DNA of 64,000 nt from Pachyseris speciosa (GCA_016490735.1 JAEMWC010000445.1:287501-351500); one strand, 5' to 3'. Positions 37,129-47,403 are shown, counted from the first letter of the stretch. Numbers and translations are program-made. Notes: a model not told the origin generated them from the letters alone.

Positions 37129-38479
37129 CGTATCTATAACAAATTTCGGAATTAAAAATTTCTTTTGGGAAGGTCTTTTGAGCGAAAACGTCCGTAGCGC
37201 TTTCCATGTTTTGAAAACTGCAGGAAACGTTTGCAAAGGAAGCCATTAAAGCGCGCGTAATTGACGTGAAAATCACGTGGGTATCCAATTACAGGTATCC
37301 AATTACAAAAAGTTCAAATTGGATACCTGTAATTGGACACCCATGTGATCGCGCGCCGATTACGTGACAAATAGGCGCGCAGAGAACCAATCACGGTCGA
37401 GAATTTTGTTATAGATACGATTAGTGAAATTATAGGATTTGTTTGAATATTCAGAAAGAACATGATAAAAAGACTTACTTGCCAAAAATCAGCATTTTCT
37501 TAGTTTGAAAGCGAGATAATTAGCACAGTTATGCTCTGCTGACTCCATACAAATCCTTCTAAATTTTACTTTACCGAGTCAAATTTATAAGGATTATATG
37601 CAGTCAGCAGAGCATAATGGCACTAATATCTCAGAGCCAATTTGCCTTTACATGCTGATTTTTAGTAAGTTACATGTAGCATTTTTCATCTTGCTCTTTC
37701 TAAAAATCTCAACAAATCCCATAATTTTAAAAATTCTAATATTTGTGACGTCACACTTTAGCAATCTTTTGGTGGAAGGCGAGCGTTCTCACCACCTGCT
37801 AGTCCCCTGCTCACGTCATGTCACGCAATCACCGTATGAAGCAGTTACCACTTCAAAACTTCAGGACGTTCAAACAAAAATACCTTTCTTCTAGTTATTA
37901 ACATTAGCGACATGAATAGAATAAACACCTACCTCTATCGATTAAACCATCTTCAAGAGCTCTCTGTTTTCTGTGTTCCCTTTCACACAAGGCCCTTGTC
38001 TTCGTTGCCATAATATGAAGAAGATGTGTGTCACATAACTGCATCAAACTCAGCAAATAATTGGCTTTCGTCCAATACGTACTTGCTGAAAACCACTCCA
38101 AGTAGTTGTCTACAGTAACTGATAATTCGTTTTCATTTAACGCGTGGTTTGTTGGCGCACTTGAAGTATCTAAGATCAAACTCGGTTTGCTGCGTGACCG
38201 CATGTAAGTGAAGTCTTTGTACTGAAACGATTGAAGCAGAGAAGTGATGTACTCCAGCAAATCCATAGAATCAAAACGTTGAACAAGACCCAAAAGATAC
38301 TTCCTTTTCACTGGCTCCCCGCAACGACAAAACCATTCTTTGGTGTGATTCAATTTCGCGCCTAGACAACAATCCTCGCAAATTCCACAAGATTTTACCG
38401 GACTGTTGACACAGCGAAGTTGCGGTGCTCTGCTGATACTAAGCTGGTAGAGACTGGAGCTTCGTTCTGGCTGACGCAT
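25712..38479 (-). CDS. FBXW10: F-box/WD40 protein FBXW10, 12 exons, two frameshifts
   Basis: Predicted substrate receptor of an SCF ubiquitin ligase: the F-box docks on SKP1 and the WD40 propeller binds targets. Minus-strand exons: 37933-38479, 34344-35034, 33668-33900, 32495-32694, 32360-32404, 31797-31873, 30945-31012, 30157-30237, 29517-29659, 28648-28708, 27283-27380, 25712-26633. All introns are GT-AG and phases agree. Total about 1055 residues (human FBXW10 is of similar size). Exon 1 holds a Cys-rich start (CGICEDCCLGAKLNHTKEWF) and EWFSASTYWTKANYLLSLMQ; the F-box is about residues 355-400 (KYKDFLRCLPVHLSK); WD repeats about 490-760, with GGRLVVSGSYDRRVRLID and VSGCEGGKVKVWDI; a basic Pro/Ser-rich tail follows. 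One base is missing near 34478 and one G in the run near 32514. Start is the ATG at 38477-38479; an acceptor-like CTCGCAG lies just upstream. Confidence 0.92.
26711..26900. mobile_element. MITE with internal AAGCACAAGC repeats
   Basis: The ends TTTTCCTAGCGACGCAAGC and GCGTCGCTAGTGAAAA are inverted repeats. The interior is built from repeated CAAGCACAAGC/GCTTGTGCTTG units on both strands. It lies in the last FBXW10 intron. Confidence 0.75.
27401..28308. mobile_element. CCAAT-rich MITE split by a SINE array
   Basis: The left part 27401-27577 (AGAGCAGAGTTCAATTGAGTG onward) and right part 28183-28308 are two halves of one element of the family at 28309-28592 and 31390-31673. The break is filled by the tRNA-like array 27578-28169 and bounded by GATTTTGCTTCTC on both sides. 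Confidence 0.7.
27578..28169 (+). mobile_element. Tandem tRNA-like SINE array with 13-bp target duplication
   Basis: Two direct units with tRNA-like heads at 27778-27849 and 28026-28098, preceded by an inverted part-unit (27578-27692). Each unit has GCTCAGTTGGTTAGAGC (A box), GGTCACGGGTTCAAA (B box) and a tail through GTTCACAACTGCGAGGATC. The 13-bp direct repeat GATTTTGCTTCTC (27565-27577, 28170-28182) flanks the whole array, so it landed as one unit in a MITE inside an FBXW10 intron. Confidence 0.85.
28309..28592. mobile_element. CCAAT-rich MITE, second copy
   Basis: The ends AGAGCGCTTTTCAATTGAGTG and CACTTAATTGAAAACCGCTCT are inverted repeats. The interior has repeated CCAATCACAA/ATTGGTT motifs. 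It lies in FBXW10 intron 10, next to the split copy. Confidence 0.8.
30477..30563. mobile_element. 87-bp foldback element with 9-bp target duplication
   Basis: TAGCCTGCGTAGCTGGCGGT and ACCGCCAGCTACGCAGGCTA are perfect inverted ends; ATTCTGGAT is repeated perfectly on both sides (30468-30476, 30564-30572). It lies in an FBXW10 intron. Confidence 0.9.
31390..31673. mobile_element. CCAAT-rich MITE, third copy
   Basis: Same family as 28309-28592: AGAGCAGTCTTCAATTGAGTG at the left, GAATTGAAAATCATTCT at the right, with shared interior (GGCGCGAGTTTTGCTGGCCA). It lies in an FBXW10 intron. Confidence 0.8.
32780..32983 (+). mobile_element. Possible retrotransposon 3' tail
   Basis: AT-rich text ending in an 11-base A run, with GCGAGCAAGCTCTCTCGGGC just upstream, in an FBXW10 intron. 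It looks like a LINE 3' UTR but no coding part is present. Confidence 0.3.
33298..33560. repeat. Diverged minisatellite, TCTGAAATAGGGTA motif
   Basis: At least five copies of a degenerate GTCTGAAATAGGGTA-like motif (near 33299, 33329, 33472, 33508, 33543) at irregular spacing in an FBXW10 intron. Confidence 0.6.
35913..36811. mobile_element. piggyBac-like non-autonomous element
   Basis: CCCATATATTGACTCCTA and TAGGAGTCAATGGG are inverted ends flanked by TTAA on each side (35909-35912, 36812-36815), the piggyBac signature. A minus-strand frame at 36336-36578 reads WWLWDSTIDEFLDLMPHILE followed by FVSTEDDCKHKF, protein-like but not recognised. It lies in FBXW10 intron 1. Confidence 0.75.
36812..36965 (-). 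mobile_element. tRNA-derived SINE, truncated, copy 1
   Basis: Carries TTGGTTTTTGAGGAGAGGGG, GAGAACCAATAAACTCAGCC and GGAATCGAATCCGGGCCACA, the antisense of a SINE body and tRNA T-arm. The tRNA 5' half is missing. Related copies lie at 50985, 53640 and 56983. Confidence 0.7.
36985..37427. mobile_element. Composite palindromic repeats
   Basis: GTACAATTCAGGGAGTAAT near 37009 pairs with ATTACTCCCTGAATTGTAC near 37086. A second pair, TAATCGTATCTATAACAAA near 37125 and its complement near 37410, encloses a further palindrome centred near 37307. Two or more small foldback elements lie together in FBXW10 intron 1. Confidence 0.6.
37436..37750. repeat. Palindromic MITE, copy B
   Basis: Same family as 1-330: ACTTGCCAAAAATCAGC, CTGACTCCATACAAATCCTT and inverted partners, ending near TGTGACGTCAC. 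Confidence 0.75.
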
Positions 38480-38708
38480 TCTTGGTTTAGCGAAGATTTC
38501 TGCGAGAAAAATAATTGGCAATTAAACTTGTGTTATTTTGGATTAGGGGTCATCAATATAAAAGCCACGTTATGTTCGTATCAACTGCTCTTCTGTGATA
38601 GCGATTTGTTTTTTTTCCCCAAACTTGGTAACCTAGCAACTTATGGCGTGATGGCATCCAGTGATCCAGACAAAAAAAATTAAAAAAAACATAGAAATAC
38701 GTCTGGTT

Positions 38709-38933
38709 AAGGCCCTGGCAAACGAGGACACATTTTTGCTGACACATTGTTGCTCATGATGTTTCTTGGGTGAGCAAACGAGCGGGACACAACGCAAATG
38801 TTGTGTTTCGATACTGCGCAAACTGGGAAACGTTTGTTGAGGACACAATTTCTGTGTCCGCAACAAATGTTGCGCGCGGGCAAAAAGGGAATCGTCTGTG
38901 TCCGCAGCATGTGTCCTCGTTTCACAGGGCCTT
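38709..38933. mobile_element. MITE with AAGGCCCTGGCAAACGAGG ends
   Basis: The ends AAGGCCCTGGCAAACGAGG and CCTCGTTTCACAGGGCCTT are inverted, with GACACAnnn-type interior repeats on both strands. It lies just upstream of FBXW10 exon 1. Confidence 0.7.
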
Positions 38934-39283
38934 TTAAAACAGATTTTTATCCTGAAAATCGGAACGATTTTTCAGATTGCTTGAATCTTACTTGAACATG
39001 GATTAGACATATACTTATTCATTAATATCTGGTTTCATTTAGCCGGACGGGCCAACCATTCCAGAAGCCTCATTTCTGTCCATATTCCTTCGGGAATCAA
39101 TATACTCTCGACAACCGGGCATAGAACGTGAATAATAAGCATAAAATACAAATAATAAAATACAAAGTTGTTGTAGTATATTACAAGTTTAAAATTTGTC
39201 AGTTTTATTTTTCTTTTGAAAACTTGGAAACATTTTTTTCTACTGAACGAAAACGGGCTTTCAATAGAGAACTAAAGTGATGA

Positions 39284-39540
39284 CGTCACAAAAACTAAAT
39301 TTGTGAAATTATGGGATTTGTTCGGATGTTCAGAAAGAACACGATAAAAAAAATACCTACTTGCCAAAAATCAGCATTTTCTTACAGTTTGAGAGCGAGA
39401 TATTAGCACCGTTGTGCTCTACTGACTCCATACAAATCCTTCTAAATTTTACTCAGTTCATATGAACCGAGTCAAATTTAGAAGGATTTGTATGGAGTCA
39501 GCAGCAAATCCCATAATTTCAAAAATTCAAATATTTGTGC
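39284..39540. repeat. Palindromic MITE, copy C, internally deleted
   Basis: Starts TGACGTCACAAA, carries the CTGACTCCATACAAATCCTT core twice in inverted order, then jumps directly to the terminal CAAATCCCATAATTTC, so the right arm has lost about 80 bases relative to copy A. Confidence 0.75.
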
Positions 39541-40119
39541 CGTCAGTTTAACCGAAAACTGAGTATTCACAGCGGACAAAGGTTGTTAATTAACTTAAAA
39601 CACCGCTTTTTGACCTTTTTGTTGCTGAAAGTGTATACTGGTTTCACCACACTATGTTAGTTTTAAATGCAATTCCAGCCATTTCAGAGGACTTTAATTT
39701 AAAAATTTTCCGGGGAAGCATGACCGCGGAACCCCCTAGTTGACTCACGCTACTGCGTTCGAGGTTAGTCCCCTCCCCACCCCACCCCTCCCCTCCCCCC
39801 ACCCTCCCCAGTTGCAAACTTGCTGCGTGGGCCCTGCTATATAGACTCTATAAGAGCCATAATCATTTAAAGATGTGGAGGACATGCAATCGCCTACATA
39901 CTGAACGGCGATGATTATTCAGCGACATATTAGTTAATATCACTACATCAGTAACTTTCAGGCCCGGGTATATAACTGTTTGTTGATGGCTTTTAATTTG
40001 AATTTGTCAAGCAAACGAACAAACAAACAAAGAAGTCATTCACTTTATAACAGAATCGCAACATACATACATTACATACATTACATTATTACTGTAAATC
40101 CTCGGATTTTAGAGTACAC
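39541..40119. other. Intergenic, no gene recognised
   Basis: C-rich low-complexity stretch near 39770-39810 (CCCCTCCCC-type); otherwise nothing supported. Confidence 0.5.
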
Positions 40120-40373
40120 CTCAAATGCAAAGGGGTTGGGGTCAGCGATCCCCAATCCCTTAGCTTTTGACCGTGCGCCATTAATCGGACGCAAAACTCC
40201 TCTCTGTGAATATTGCCCAAGTGAAGAACCTGTATGCAGGCTAATGTCATTACAAAAGAAGCACTTTCTTCTCAATTATTTAAACATCCCGAGTGTTGGT
40301 CCGGCCGGGGTTTGAACCCGCGACCTCCCGCACGGTAGTCCGGTGCCCTTCCAACTGAGCTAACAGGACGGCA
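40120..40373 (-). mobile_element. tRNA-derived SINE (minus strand)
   Basis: Minus-strand head from 40373 reads TAGCTCAGTTGGAAGGGCAC (A box), then GGTCGCGGGTTCAAACCCC (B box) and GGCCGGACC. It is followed by a body with AGAAGAAAGTGCTTCTTTTG. The tRNA fold is imperfect in the anticodon stem, so this is a SINE and not a functional tRNA gene. The 3' limit is uncertain. Confidence 0.7.
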
Positions 40374-40529
40374 ACAATAGACGTTATAGGGCGTATACAC
40401 GTTACGTCATCACCGCCATGTTGATGTACCATGAACAAAAGATTTCTTGTTAGCTTCTTTTGTTATTGTCCACCAACATGGCCGCCAACCCATTGTCATT
40501 CGAATATCTGCAGACTGGTTGCATACCCT

Positions 40530-40695
40530 CTATTCGCTTGAACATTTTGTTTTCCCAATACAGATCATATGACGATACTCAGGTGATTTGGGTCCTTTGT
40601 CTTGTTCATTAAAAAGAGTGCATGCATGCAAATCTTCTGAGAATAATCACGTGATCTGCATTGGGAAAACAAAATGTACAAGCGAATAAGGTCTA
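40530..40695. repeat. Inverted repeat pair
   Basis: The arm near 40538-40560 (TTCGCTTGAACATTTTGTTT then TCCCAAT) pairs with the arm near 40658-40686 (ATTGGGAAAACAAAATGTAC then AAGCGAA). Confidence 0.6.
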
Positions 40696-40875
40696 TTGCT
40701 GCACGAGGGTGATTAAAGTTCACTTATCGTAGTTATAATTTGAGATGTCTGGATAAGAGCAGATATGTTAGATATTTAAGAAACAATTTTAAATTTACAA
40801 CAAAGTACAAAGTTGAATTGATAGTGTACAAGGAATGCTAATTAAATACCGACAACAAAAGGAAACATGACAATG

Positions 40876-41135
40876 GGGCCATTAATACGAGAGGAAATAT
40901 ACCGTTGCTTACTCTGGCCGCGGCTTACACAAAACGCGAAACTGAGGAACTATTTATACGAGTAAAAACGCCTAGGCCAGGATAAGTCGCAGCTTGAGAA
41001 AGCCGTGAACGTAGATTTTGTACCATTTATACGGGGTGTTCGCGTCTTATGTAAGCCGTGTCTTATGTAAGCCGCGTCTTATGTAAGCCGTGGCCATAGT
41101 CAGCATCGGCTTATTTTCTCTCGTATAAACGGCCC
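40876..41135. mobile_element. MITE with internal 17-bp repeats
   Basis: The ends GGGCCATTAATACGAGAGGA and TCTCTCGTATAAACGGCCC are inverted. Three tandem copies of CTTATGTAAGCCG-type 17-mers lie at about 41045-41095. Confidence 0.65.
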
Positions 41136-43083
41136 TAATGTATAACCGTTACAAAGAAAGTAAAAAAAAAATGGTTAAAATTAAATGGTAGCTATTCCTC
41201 ATATGACATTAGTGTTTCGATCTTCCTCCGAACTGCTCATTAGCTCGAGTTTTTTTCTTGAGATATTGTTTTCTTTAGATTCTTTATAACCCTCGCAGGA
41301 TAAAACAGTTTAAACGAGTCAGTTTTGACTGCCAGGAATTGAAGATAACATTAACTTGCCGAGCTTTAAGCCAGATTCTTTAACTAACGAAGCCAATGCC
41401 CAGAGGAAAGATGATTTTATCAGAAGTCCAAACCTTTCTGTTCAGTATCGAAAAGACTCTTTTTGAAGTGCAAAATCGACCAACAGTTTCAAGTCAGTGA
41501 TAGAAATAGCCTTTTTATTATGGCTCTTTCTAAGCTGTGAAAGCTTTACAAGTTTTCGTACTATATGAGAATGAATATATTTCAGACTGTTCTAACTTAA
41601 AATTAAAAAACATTTTAGTTGCAACTAATATAAAAATTCTTCCTACGCACATTTTCCGTACAAATTGACGGTTGTATCAGTAAAATTCAGAGAGTACAGC
41701 CATCCTCCAATGGGGGATCCACATTTTGAAGTCAATTCTCGTCTTGAGACTAACCGGTTTTTTTTCTTAATATGAATTCGGTAATTAAAATAAAATGAAG
41801 AACTGGCAAGGTAATTGAAAAGTGAGGAAATTAAAAACTCATCATCTTAAGTCAAGATTTCAAAGTTGACCGAAAAAAAGATTTTAACATATTTTGTGAT
41901 TAACTAATAAAACCATGGTGTTCATAATCATGTGAGCACTGCGAATACAATACTGTCGAATTGTTAAGTTAGACTGAATTATCTTCTTAGGATTCCAGTT
42001 TCACCTAAGCCCCACTAGAAAGAATAATAAAACTGCCACTGTTATTGAAATTAGAAGTCCCTTGGCTCAACTTAACAACGCTCACTTAATAAAAACCTAA
42101 GGATAATAATTAATTTCGAGTGAGCTGTTTGAGCATTGTCTATGAAAAAGCTTATTCAATATTTGTTGCGTTTATAGTTTTTGTAAGATTCTGGAAGCGT
42201 TCAACAAGGCTTGCCGTACAGAGAAAAAGAGACAGCACTCTTTCAACGACTTGAATATCACGTTTTGCCTACCTACTGGTTGATACTCATGGCAATTTAC
42301 TGGTCACTAAAGTTCGACTGAGCCAGTCTTGCATACAATCTGAATAATTTTCATAAGTAAGAATAAGCTTGACCTTAACGGTCTATGAGTATTGAAAGAC
42401 TGCCAGGCAGGGAAAGAACATATATGTTCTTAAAACTGAGCTTAAGAAAGGAAACCCATCCATGGTTAACTACTAAACTTAATAGTTAACTTTGATTTTT
42501 ATATCGAAGCGACCTGACATGTTTATAAAAAGTCAACTCAGTAACGTGTGAATCACTTTGTCTCTGTTTATAAAATGCGAAGCTAAAGACAATGAAACCA
42601 TACCTTCCGGAATGACTTCCAGAGTCCCCATAGTCCTTAATTCGTGCTATCACGATCGGGGTTCTTTCTTTCGCCCGTCTATACTAAGTGTTCGGTTTAA
42701 GGTTTCGAAAAATTCAACGATTAGCATAAAAGTGGCTTTGTTTATTCAAGTTGTTATGGCGTCGTTAACGTTATTCGAAGTCCTATGGGACTGTTTATCT
42801 TGGTGAAGGGTGCATAAGTAGCGGCTTTTTGTGCTTTGAAAGTTCATTGTACACAAAAGGCCAACCTTAGTAAATAACAAGTGGCCGGTATGTCAATCAA
42901 ATGTGCCAGCTCAGCTTTTCTAATTTGGCGCCGAAATCGTTTCATTTGCTATCATATAATGATTCTATTGCTTTGATTCTGTTCAGTCTTTTAGCAGCTG
43001 CTCTCAACGAGAGCCCCTCTTGGCTCAACGCTAATACAACGGTCAACTTAATAACCGTGATAAAACGAAAGGCCGAATTTAGT
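41136..43083. other. Intergenic, no gene recognised
   Basis: Nearly 2 kb of AT-rich sequence with short frames only (longest 82 codons at 42558). No domain, splice pattern or repeat could be supported. Confidence 0.5.
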
Positions 43084-43315
43084 TAGCCTGCGTCGCAGAC
43101 GTAACAAAACCCCGGTTAGTAGCGTCGGCGAAGCAGCGCCAAATTCCTTGTTCAGTACCAGAATTTGAGTACGCGTTATGATTGGTTCGTCAACAAAAGG
43201 CTTTTGTTAACGAGCCAATCATAACGTGTACCAAATTCTGGTACAGAACAAGGAATTTGGCGCTGCTTCGCAGACGTTACTAACCGGGGTTTTGTTACGT
43301 CTGCGACGCAGGCTA
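43084..43315. mobile_element. 232-bp near-perfect foldback element
   Basis: TAGCCTGCGTCGCAGACGTA at the left is matched by its complement at the right, and nearly the whole length is self-complementary. Flanks AATTTAGT and AATTTTGT could be a decayed target duplication. Ends relate it to the elements at 30477 and 2131. Confidence 0.85.
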
Positions 43316-44604
43316 AATTTTGTGTGCGTAAGCGTGACAGCGGCAGCGATGGGGTACTGTTAGGAAGTTTAGATAAACTAAAAGATGTGTTTGGAACGGT
43401 AAAATGTTGCAAAGATTTTACAGTTTCCTGCAAAACTCTTAATACAAGCACTGAAACTATTTGCGGTGGTCTATGGCCACCGATGCCGAGGAGGGAGTGG
43501 ATTAGAACCTGAAGAAGTTAGATTAACAGTTTTCAAGTTTTGTCATTGTGTCTTGGGAAACTCACTGTAAAATAATGCTAGTTTCTATTCTTCCAAGAAA
43601 TGATTTGAAATCAACCTTTTCATGTTACTCGGCCCGTTCATGTAACAGAAAAAGTACTTCTTCATGATTGAACAAACTTATAACAGGAATTGCCGTGACA
43701 TGTAAGTGCCCCAGTTAACTGACGCTGGACGAACGCACGGATCATGACTCCATTTGCAATACAGCAATACATTAAAAAAGGTTTAGGTAATGTAAACGAT
43801 AAAAGGTAAAGAAGATGTTTATTTCCGAGAGAGGCTAAAGACGCAGCGCTCGAATGCGAAAAGCCAATGCATAGTCTACCACGGCTGGACCAATCAGTTT
43901 CGTGCATTTCGATACAAACTACGGCTTAAATGCGTGCTCAACGGACAGACAAGGGGAAAAAGGTTTACAGCCTAAAAAAACGATAAAAATAAAAAAAATA
44001 AACAGAAGTTTTCGAAGTCTGATCTTTCAAATAAAATCCCATCGGTGGTCCTTCCTTCCCACGGGGATCTAATAATAAAGAAGGCGTGACCATCAGCCCT
44101 TTTCTTAGTCTTCAGCCTGTACAGAGGACTGTGTTGTGGACTCCTGACTGGTTTTTAAATAGTTTTATCCCTTCTGAATGTGCTTGTAAGGTCAACATTG
44201 CATTTTAGGCTGTACATGTCGGTATTTAATCTGCTAGGCAGCCTGAGCAGCCTTCATTTGGCGCGTCACGTTGCCTGTACCGTTGCGTTGCGTGACAAGC
44301 CAATTAACTGTTGTTTTGTGGCCTGCAAGGACGGTTTTAGAACCATATGTTAAAGGGGCCATGTCGTCAATTTTTAATATTTATTCAGCATACCATAAGA
44401 AATCCAGTTGTTTTTACGGATGGAAACCCAAAACAACGTTCCAGTTGTGTTTAAAACGAAGTACTCCACTGGTGCACTGGAACTATACCCTTGGCCACGA
44501 ATGGTACTGTAAATGAGGGAAACGCCCGATGCAACTTGAAAAAGTTGGCGGGCTCAATTTTTTCGAGTTTCCTTAACAAACCGATCTCGTTTTGTTCTCC
44601 GTTC
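43316..44604. other. Intergenic, no gene recognised
   Basis: Only short frames without recognisable products; no clear repeats seen. Confidence 0.45.
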
Positions 44605-44751
44605 AAGGATTTATCATTCTGTGAATGATATATGAAATAAATCATATATGAACAGTGGAAATGAAATCAAATGAAGAATGATCCTCGCAGTTGTGAACGC
44701 AACTTATGCAATTGCGAAAAGAAGCCTGAAAACAATTCAGGACTCGAACGG

Positions 44752-44785
<34 letters not shown>

Positions 44786-45364
44786 TGCTCTAACCAACTG
44801 AGCTATGAAGCCACCGTGATGTTGGGAGCAGGTCAATTGTGGGTTGATATGTTCCCGCAGGAGCCCATGAATAGGAGCCTCCATATGCACTATTTCCTTG
44901 AGTCAACGTTTGCGCGTATCTTTCTATTTTTAGAACGGCTTTTTCTACAGGAGGCTCATTTTACTGGGAAAATATGTTTCAGTAAATTCCGCACACAAGC
45001 ATCCGTAACAATATTGTGGCCAAAGGTGGGGAGCGCGTTGTCCCGATCCTTCTCTTGGGCGTTAAACAGTGCGTGCGAATTTAGAAACCCGCAGTGTTCT
45101 AAAAACAGAAAAGATACGCGCAAAGGTTGACTCAAAGGGCTTATATGGAGAGTGAAGCTCCTATTCATGGGCTCCTGGTTCCCGTGAAAGAATGAGTGTG
45201 AATGATATATGAAATAAATCATATTTGAACTGCGGAAATGAAATCAAATGAAGAATGATCCTTGCAGTTGTGAACGCAATTTATGTAAAATTTGCGAAAA
45301 GAAGCCTGAAAACAATTCAGGACTTCACGGGCTTTGAACCCGTGACCTCGCGATACCGTGGGAT

Positions 45365-45399
<35 letters not shown>

Positions 45400-45592
45400 A
45401 AGAGCAGGTCAATTGTGGGTTCATATGTTCCCGTGAAATAAATGAGTGTGAATGATATATGAAATAAATCATATATGACTGCGGAAATGAAATCAAATGA
45501 AGAATGATCCTCGCAGTTGTGAACGCAATTGTTGCAATTGCAAAAAGAAGCCTCATTTCTTTCACTGGAACATATGAACCCACAATTGACCT

Positions 45593-45631
<39 letters not shown>

Positions 45632-45892
45632 CTCATCGCGCCGGTATCGCGAGGTCACGGGTTCAAAACCCCGTTGAAGTCCTGAATGTTTTCAGGCTTC
45701 TTTTCGCAAATTTTACAAAATGCGTTCACAACTGCGAGGATCATTCTTCATTTGATTTCATTTCCGCAGTTCTTATATGATTTATTTCATATATCAATCA
45801 CGCTCATTTCTTTAATCTCACAGGAACATATGAACCCACAATTGACCTGCTCCAGCGTCACGTGGCTTCATAGTCAGTTGGTTAGAGCATCC

Positions 45893-45923
<31 letters not shown>

Positions 45924-46010
45924 CGTTCGAATTGTTTTCAGGCTTCTTTTCGCAGTTGCATAAATTGCGTTCACAACTGCGAGGATCATTCATCACTTAA
46001 TTTATCATTC
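44605..46010. mobile_element. Cluster of four tRNA-like SINE units in both orientations
   Basis: tRNA-like heads lie at complement 44740-44812, complement 45320-45390, 45608-45682 and 45863-45931. They belong to the same family as 27578-28169. Each carries small losses in the A or B box regions (for example 45863 has TAGTCAGTTGG). Linkers contain the palindromic ATATGATTTATTTCATATAT text. The minus pair and the plus pair face each other, making a large inverted structure. Confidence 0.8.
44858..45177. mobile_element. MITE inserted in a SINE unit
   Basis: CAGGAGCCCATGAATAGGAG and CTCCTATTCATGGGCTCCTG begin roughly 80-bp inverted repeats. The 7-bp direct repeat GTTCCCG lies on both sides (44851-44857, 45178-45184). 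Joining the flanks restores a continuous SINE unit. Confidence 0.85.
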
Positions 46011-46170
46011 TGTTGGAGTTTGGCTAAGATCATTTAAGTATGCTTATTTTGAATATGATTTGAATCTTGACCTTAAGACTTTAATAGCCCTACATAGCAG
46101 GACCGGCCACGATTTTGACGATTGGCTGATGACAGGTGTTAAAAGGTCGGCGAAATACCTTTCTTCTTAA

Positions 46171-46330
46171 CCCTTTGACTCTTACAGCGGCCAAAACCAG
46201 CCGTGCAGAACCACGTCCCATGTACCACTTGCAACGTCATCAGTTTTAACTTTACCATGTAACATGTGTAGGGAGAAGAGATATTTCAAACCATACCCAA
46301 ATGAGCACGATTCCGTCAAACAGGCCGAAG
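46171..46330 (+). mobile_element. Single piggyBac-like end
   Basis: TTAA at 46167-46170 is followed by CCCTTTGACTCTTACAGCGG, like the ends of 35913-36811. No matching right end was found. Confidence 0.4.
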
Positions 46331-46607
46331 AAAGCACAAAAAAAATCCAAGTGACTTTGACCCCAAAAATTTGAGTGAAAATCTTCTTTCACTACCCACC
46401 TGCACTTCCTTCCATCTCATCCTACGATCCTAAAAGTTTTACCCAAATCTTTTCCCACCGAAAGGAAGCCCAGAAAATGTCCAGCAAGAGAAAAAGAAAG
46501 TGAGGCAAGAAAAGCAAAAGAAAAGGGGAGGATCAGGAACAGAAGGACGCTAGGAGCTCTACAGGAAACAGAGTTTTAGGCAGTTTTTGGTTCTTTTCGG
46601 CTAGATT

Positions 46608-46768
46608 CTGACCAGAAAACGGCCCGACAAGCTTTATGAGATTTATGATTAGCGTAGGAAATTCTCCAAAATCAAGCGCTATGGCTCTAAAAGCATAGTA
46701 TGAGTCTCCCTGATAAAGCTGTACAACAGTATAGTCATAAGCTGCCATGAGTCAACTGTATGTGACTT
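46608..46768 (+). repeat. Dispersed direct repeat, left copy
   Basis: Shares ordered blocks with 50400-50590: TATGAGATT, TAGGAAA, CTGATA(A/T)AGCTGTACAACA and CTGCCATGAGT(C/G)AACTG. The two copies are in the same orientation and flank the retrozyme and BTB-kelch gene. Confidence 0.55.
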
Positions 46769-47070
46769 TTTTTAAAACATTTTTATCGCTTAGTTCAGAT
46801 CGAAACATATGAATCAGTTTAGCGGCCACTTCGCTGAATCATGCAAATTTTCTTCTACTGAAAATTTGGACCCAGTGGTTTCAAATGAGTTCAATTCACG
46901 GAAAACGTTGGTCAATCAAGTATCCTTTTAGTCTTCCGGCCTGAGCACCGAAGCATTGTGAAGCAAGGATACTTCACAAATTAATGTGATCAAGTAAGCT
47001 GAAGCCACTCAAAGGGCACTAAGGCCACAAGGTAGCGGCATTATCCCTTAAATCTACCAAAGCAAAGATT

Positions 47071-47151
47071 GAGCCCAAGCATTAGCAGCCATGGACAGCT
47101 GTTTCGGCCTTGTTAGGCCTCATCAGCATGGCATAGCTAATGCTCAGGCTC
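47071..47151 (-). ncRNA. Hammerhead ribozyme, unit 1
   Basis: The minus strand gives the core CUGAUGA (plus 47120-47126), stem II GGCC...GGCC, GAAA (plus 47102-47105), then ACAGCUGUC. Stem III is the self-complementary ACAGCUGU with almost no loop, so activity is expected mainly in dimers. Stem I is long: GAGCCUGAGCAUUAGC pairs with GCUAAUGCUUGGGCUC, then an inner CCAUG/CAUGG. Predicted cleavage follows GUC, between plus 47094 and 47095. Type I, minus-strand transcript. Confidence 0.9.
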
Positions 47152-47322
47152 AAGTACCCACATATCAATAAAACAAGCAATGAAAACGTAAAGCTTGTGG
47201 ATGTGGCTGGAGTGACAAGGATACTTCACAAATTAATGTGATCAAGTAAGTTGAAGCCACTCAAAGGGCACTAAGGCCACAAGGTAGCGGGATTATCCCT
47301 TAAATCTACCAAAGCAAAGATT

Positions 47323-47403
47323 GAGCCCAAGCATTAGCAGCCATGGACAGCTGTTTCGGCCTTGTTAGGCCTCATCAGCATGGCATAGCTAATGCTCAGG
47401 CCC
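47323..47403 (-). ncRNA. Hammerhead ribozyme, unit 2
   Basis: Same core and stems as unit 1. One change in the outer part of stem I (CTCAGGCCC in place of CTCAGGCTC on the plus strand) weakens only the distal pair. Confidence 0.88.

Noticed and set aside
36760..37236. 158-codon minus-strand open frame
   Set aside because: It is the translation of a SINE remnant plus palindromic repeats, with no family resemblance.
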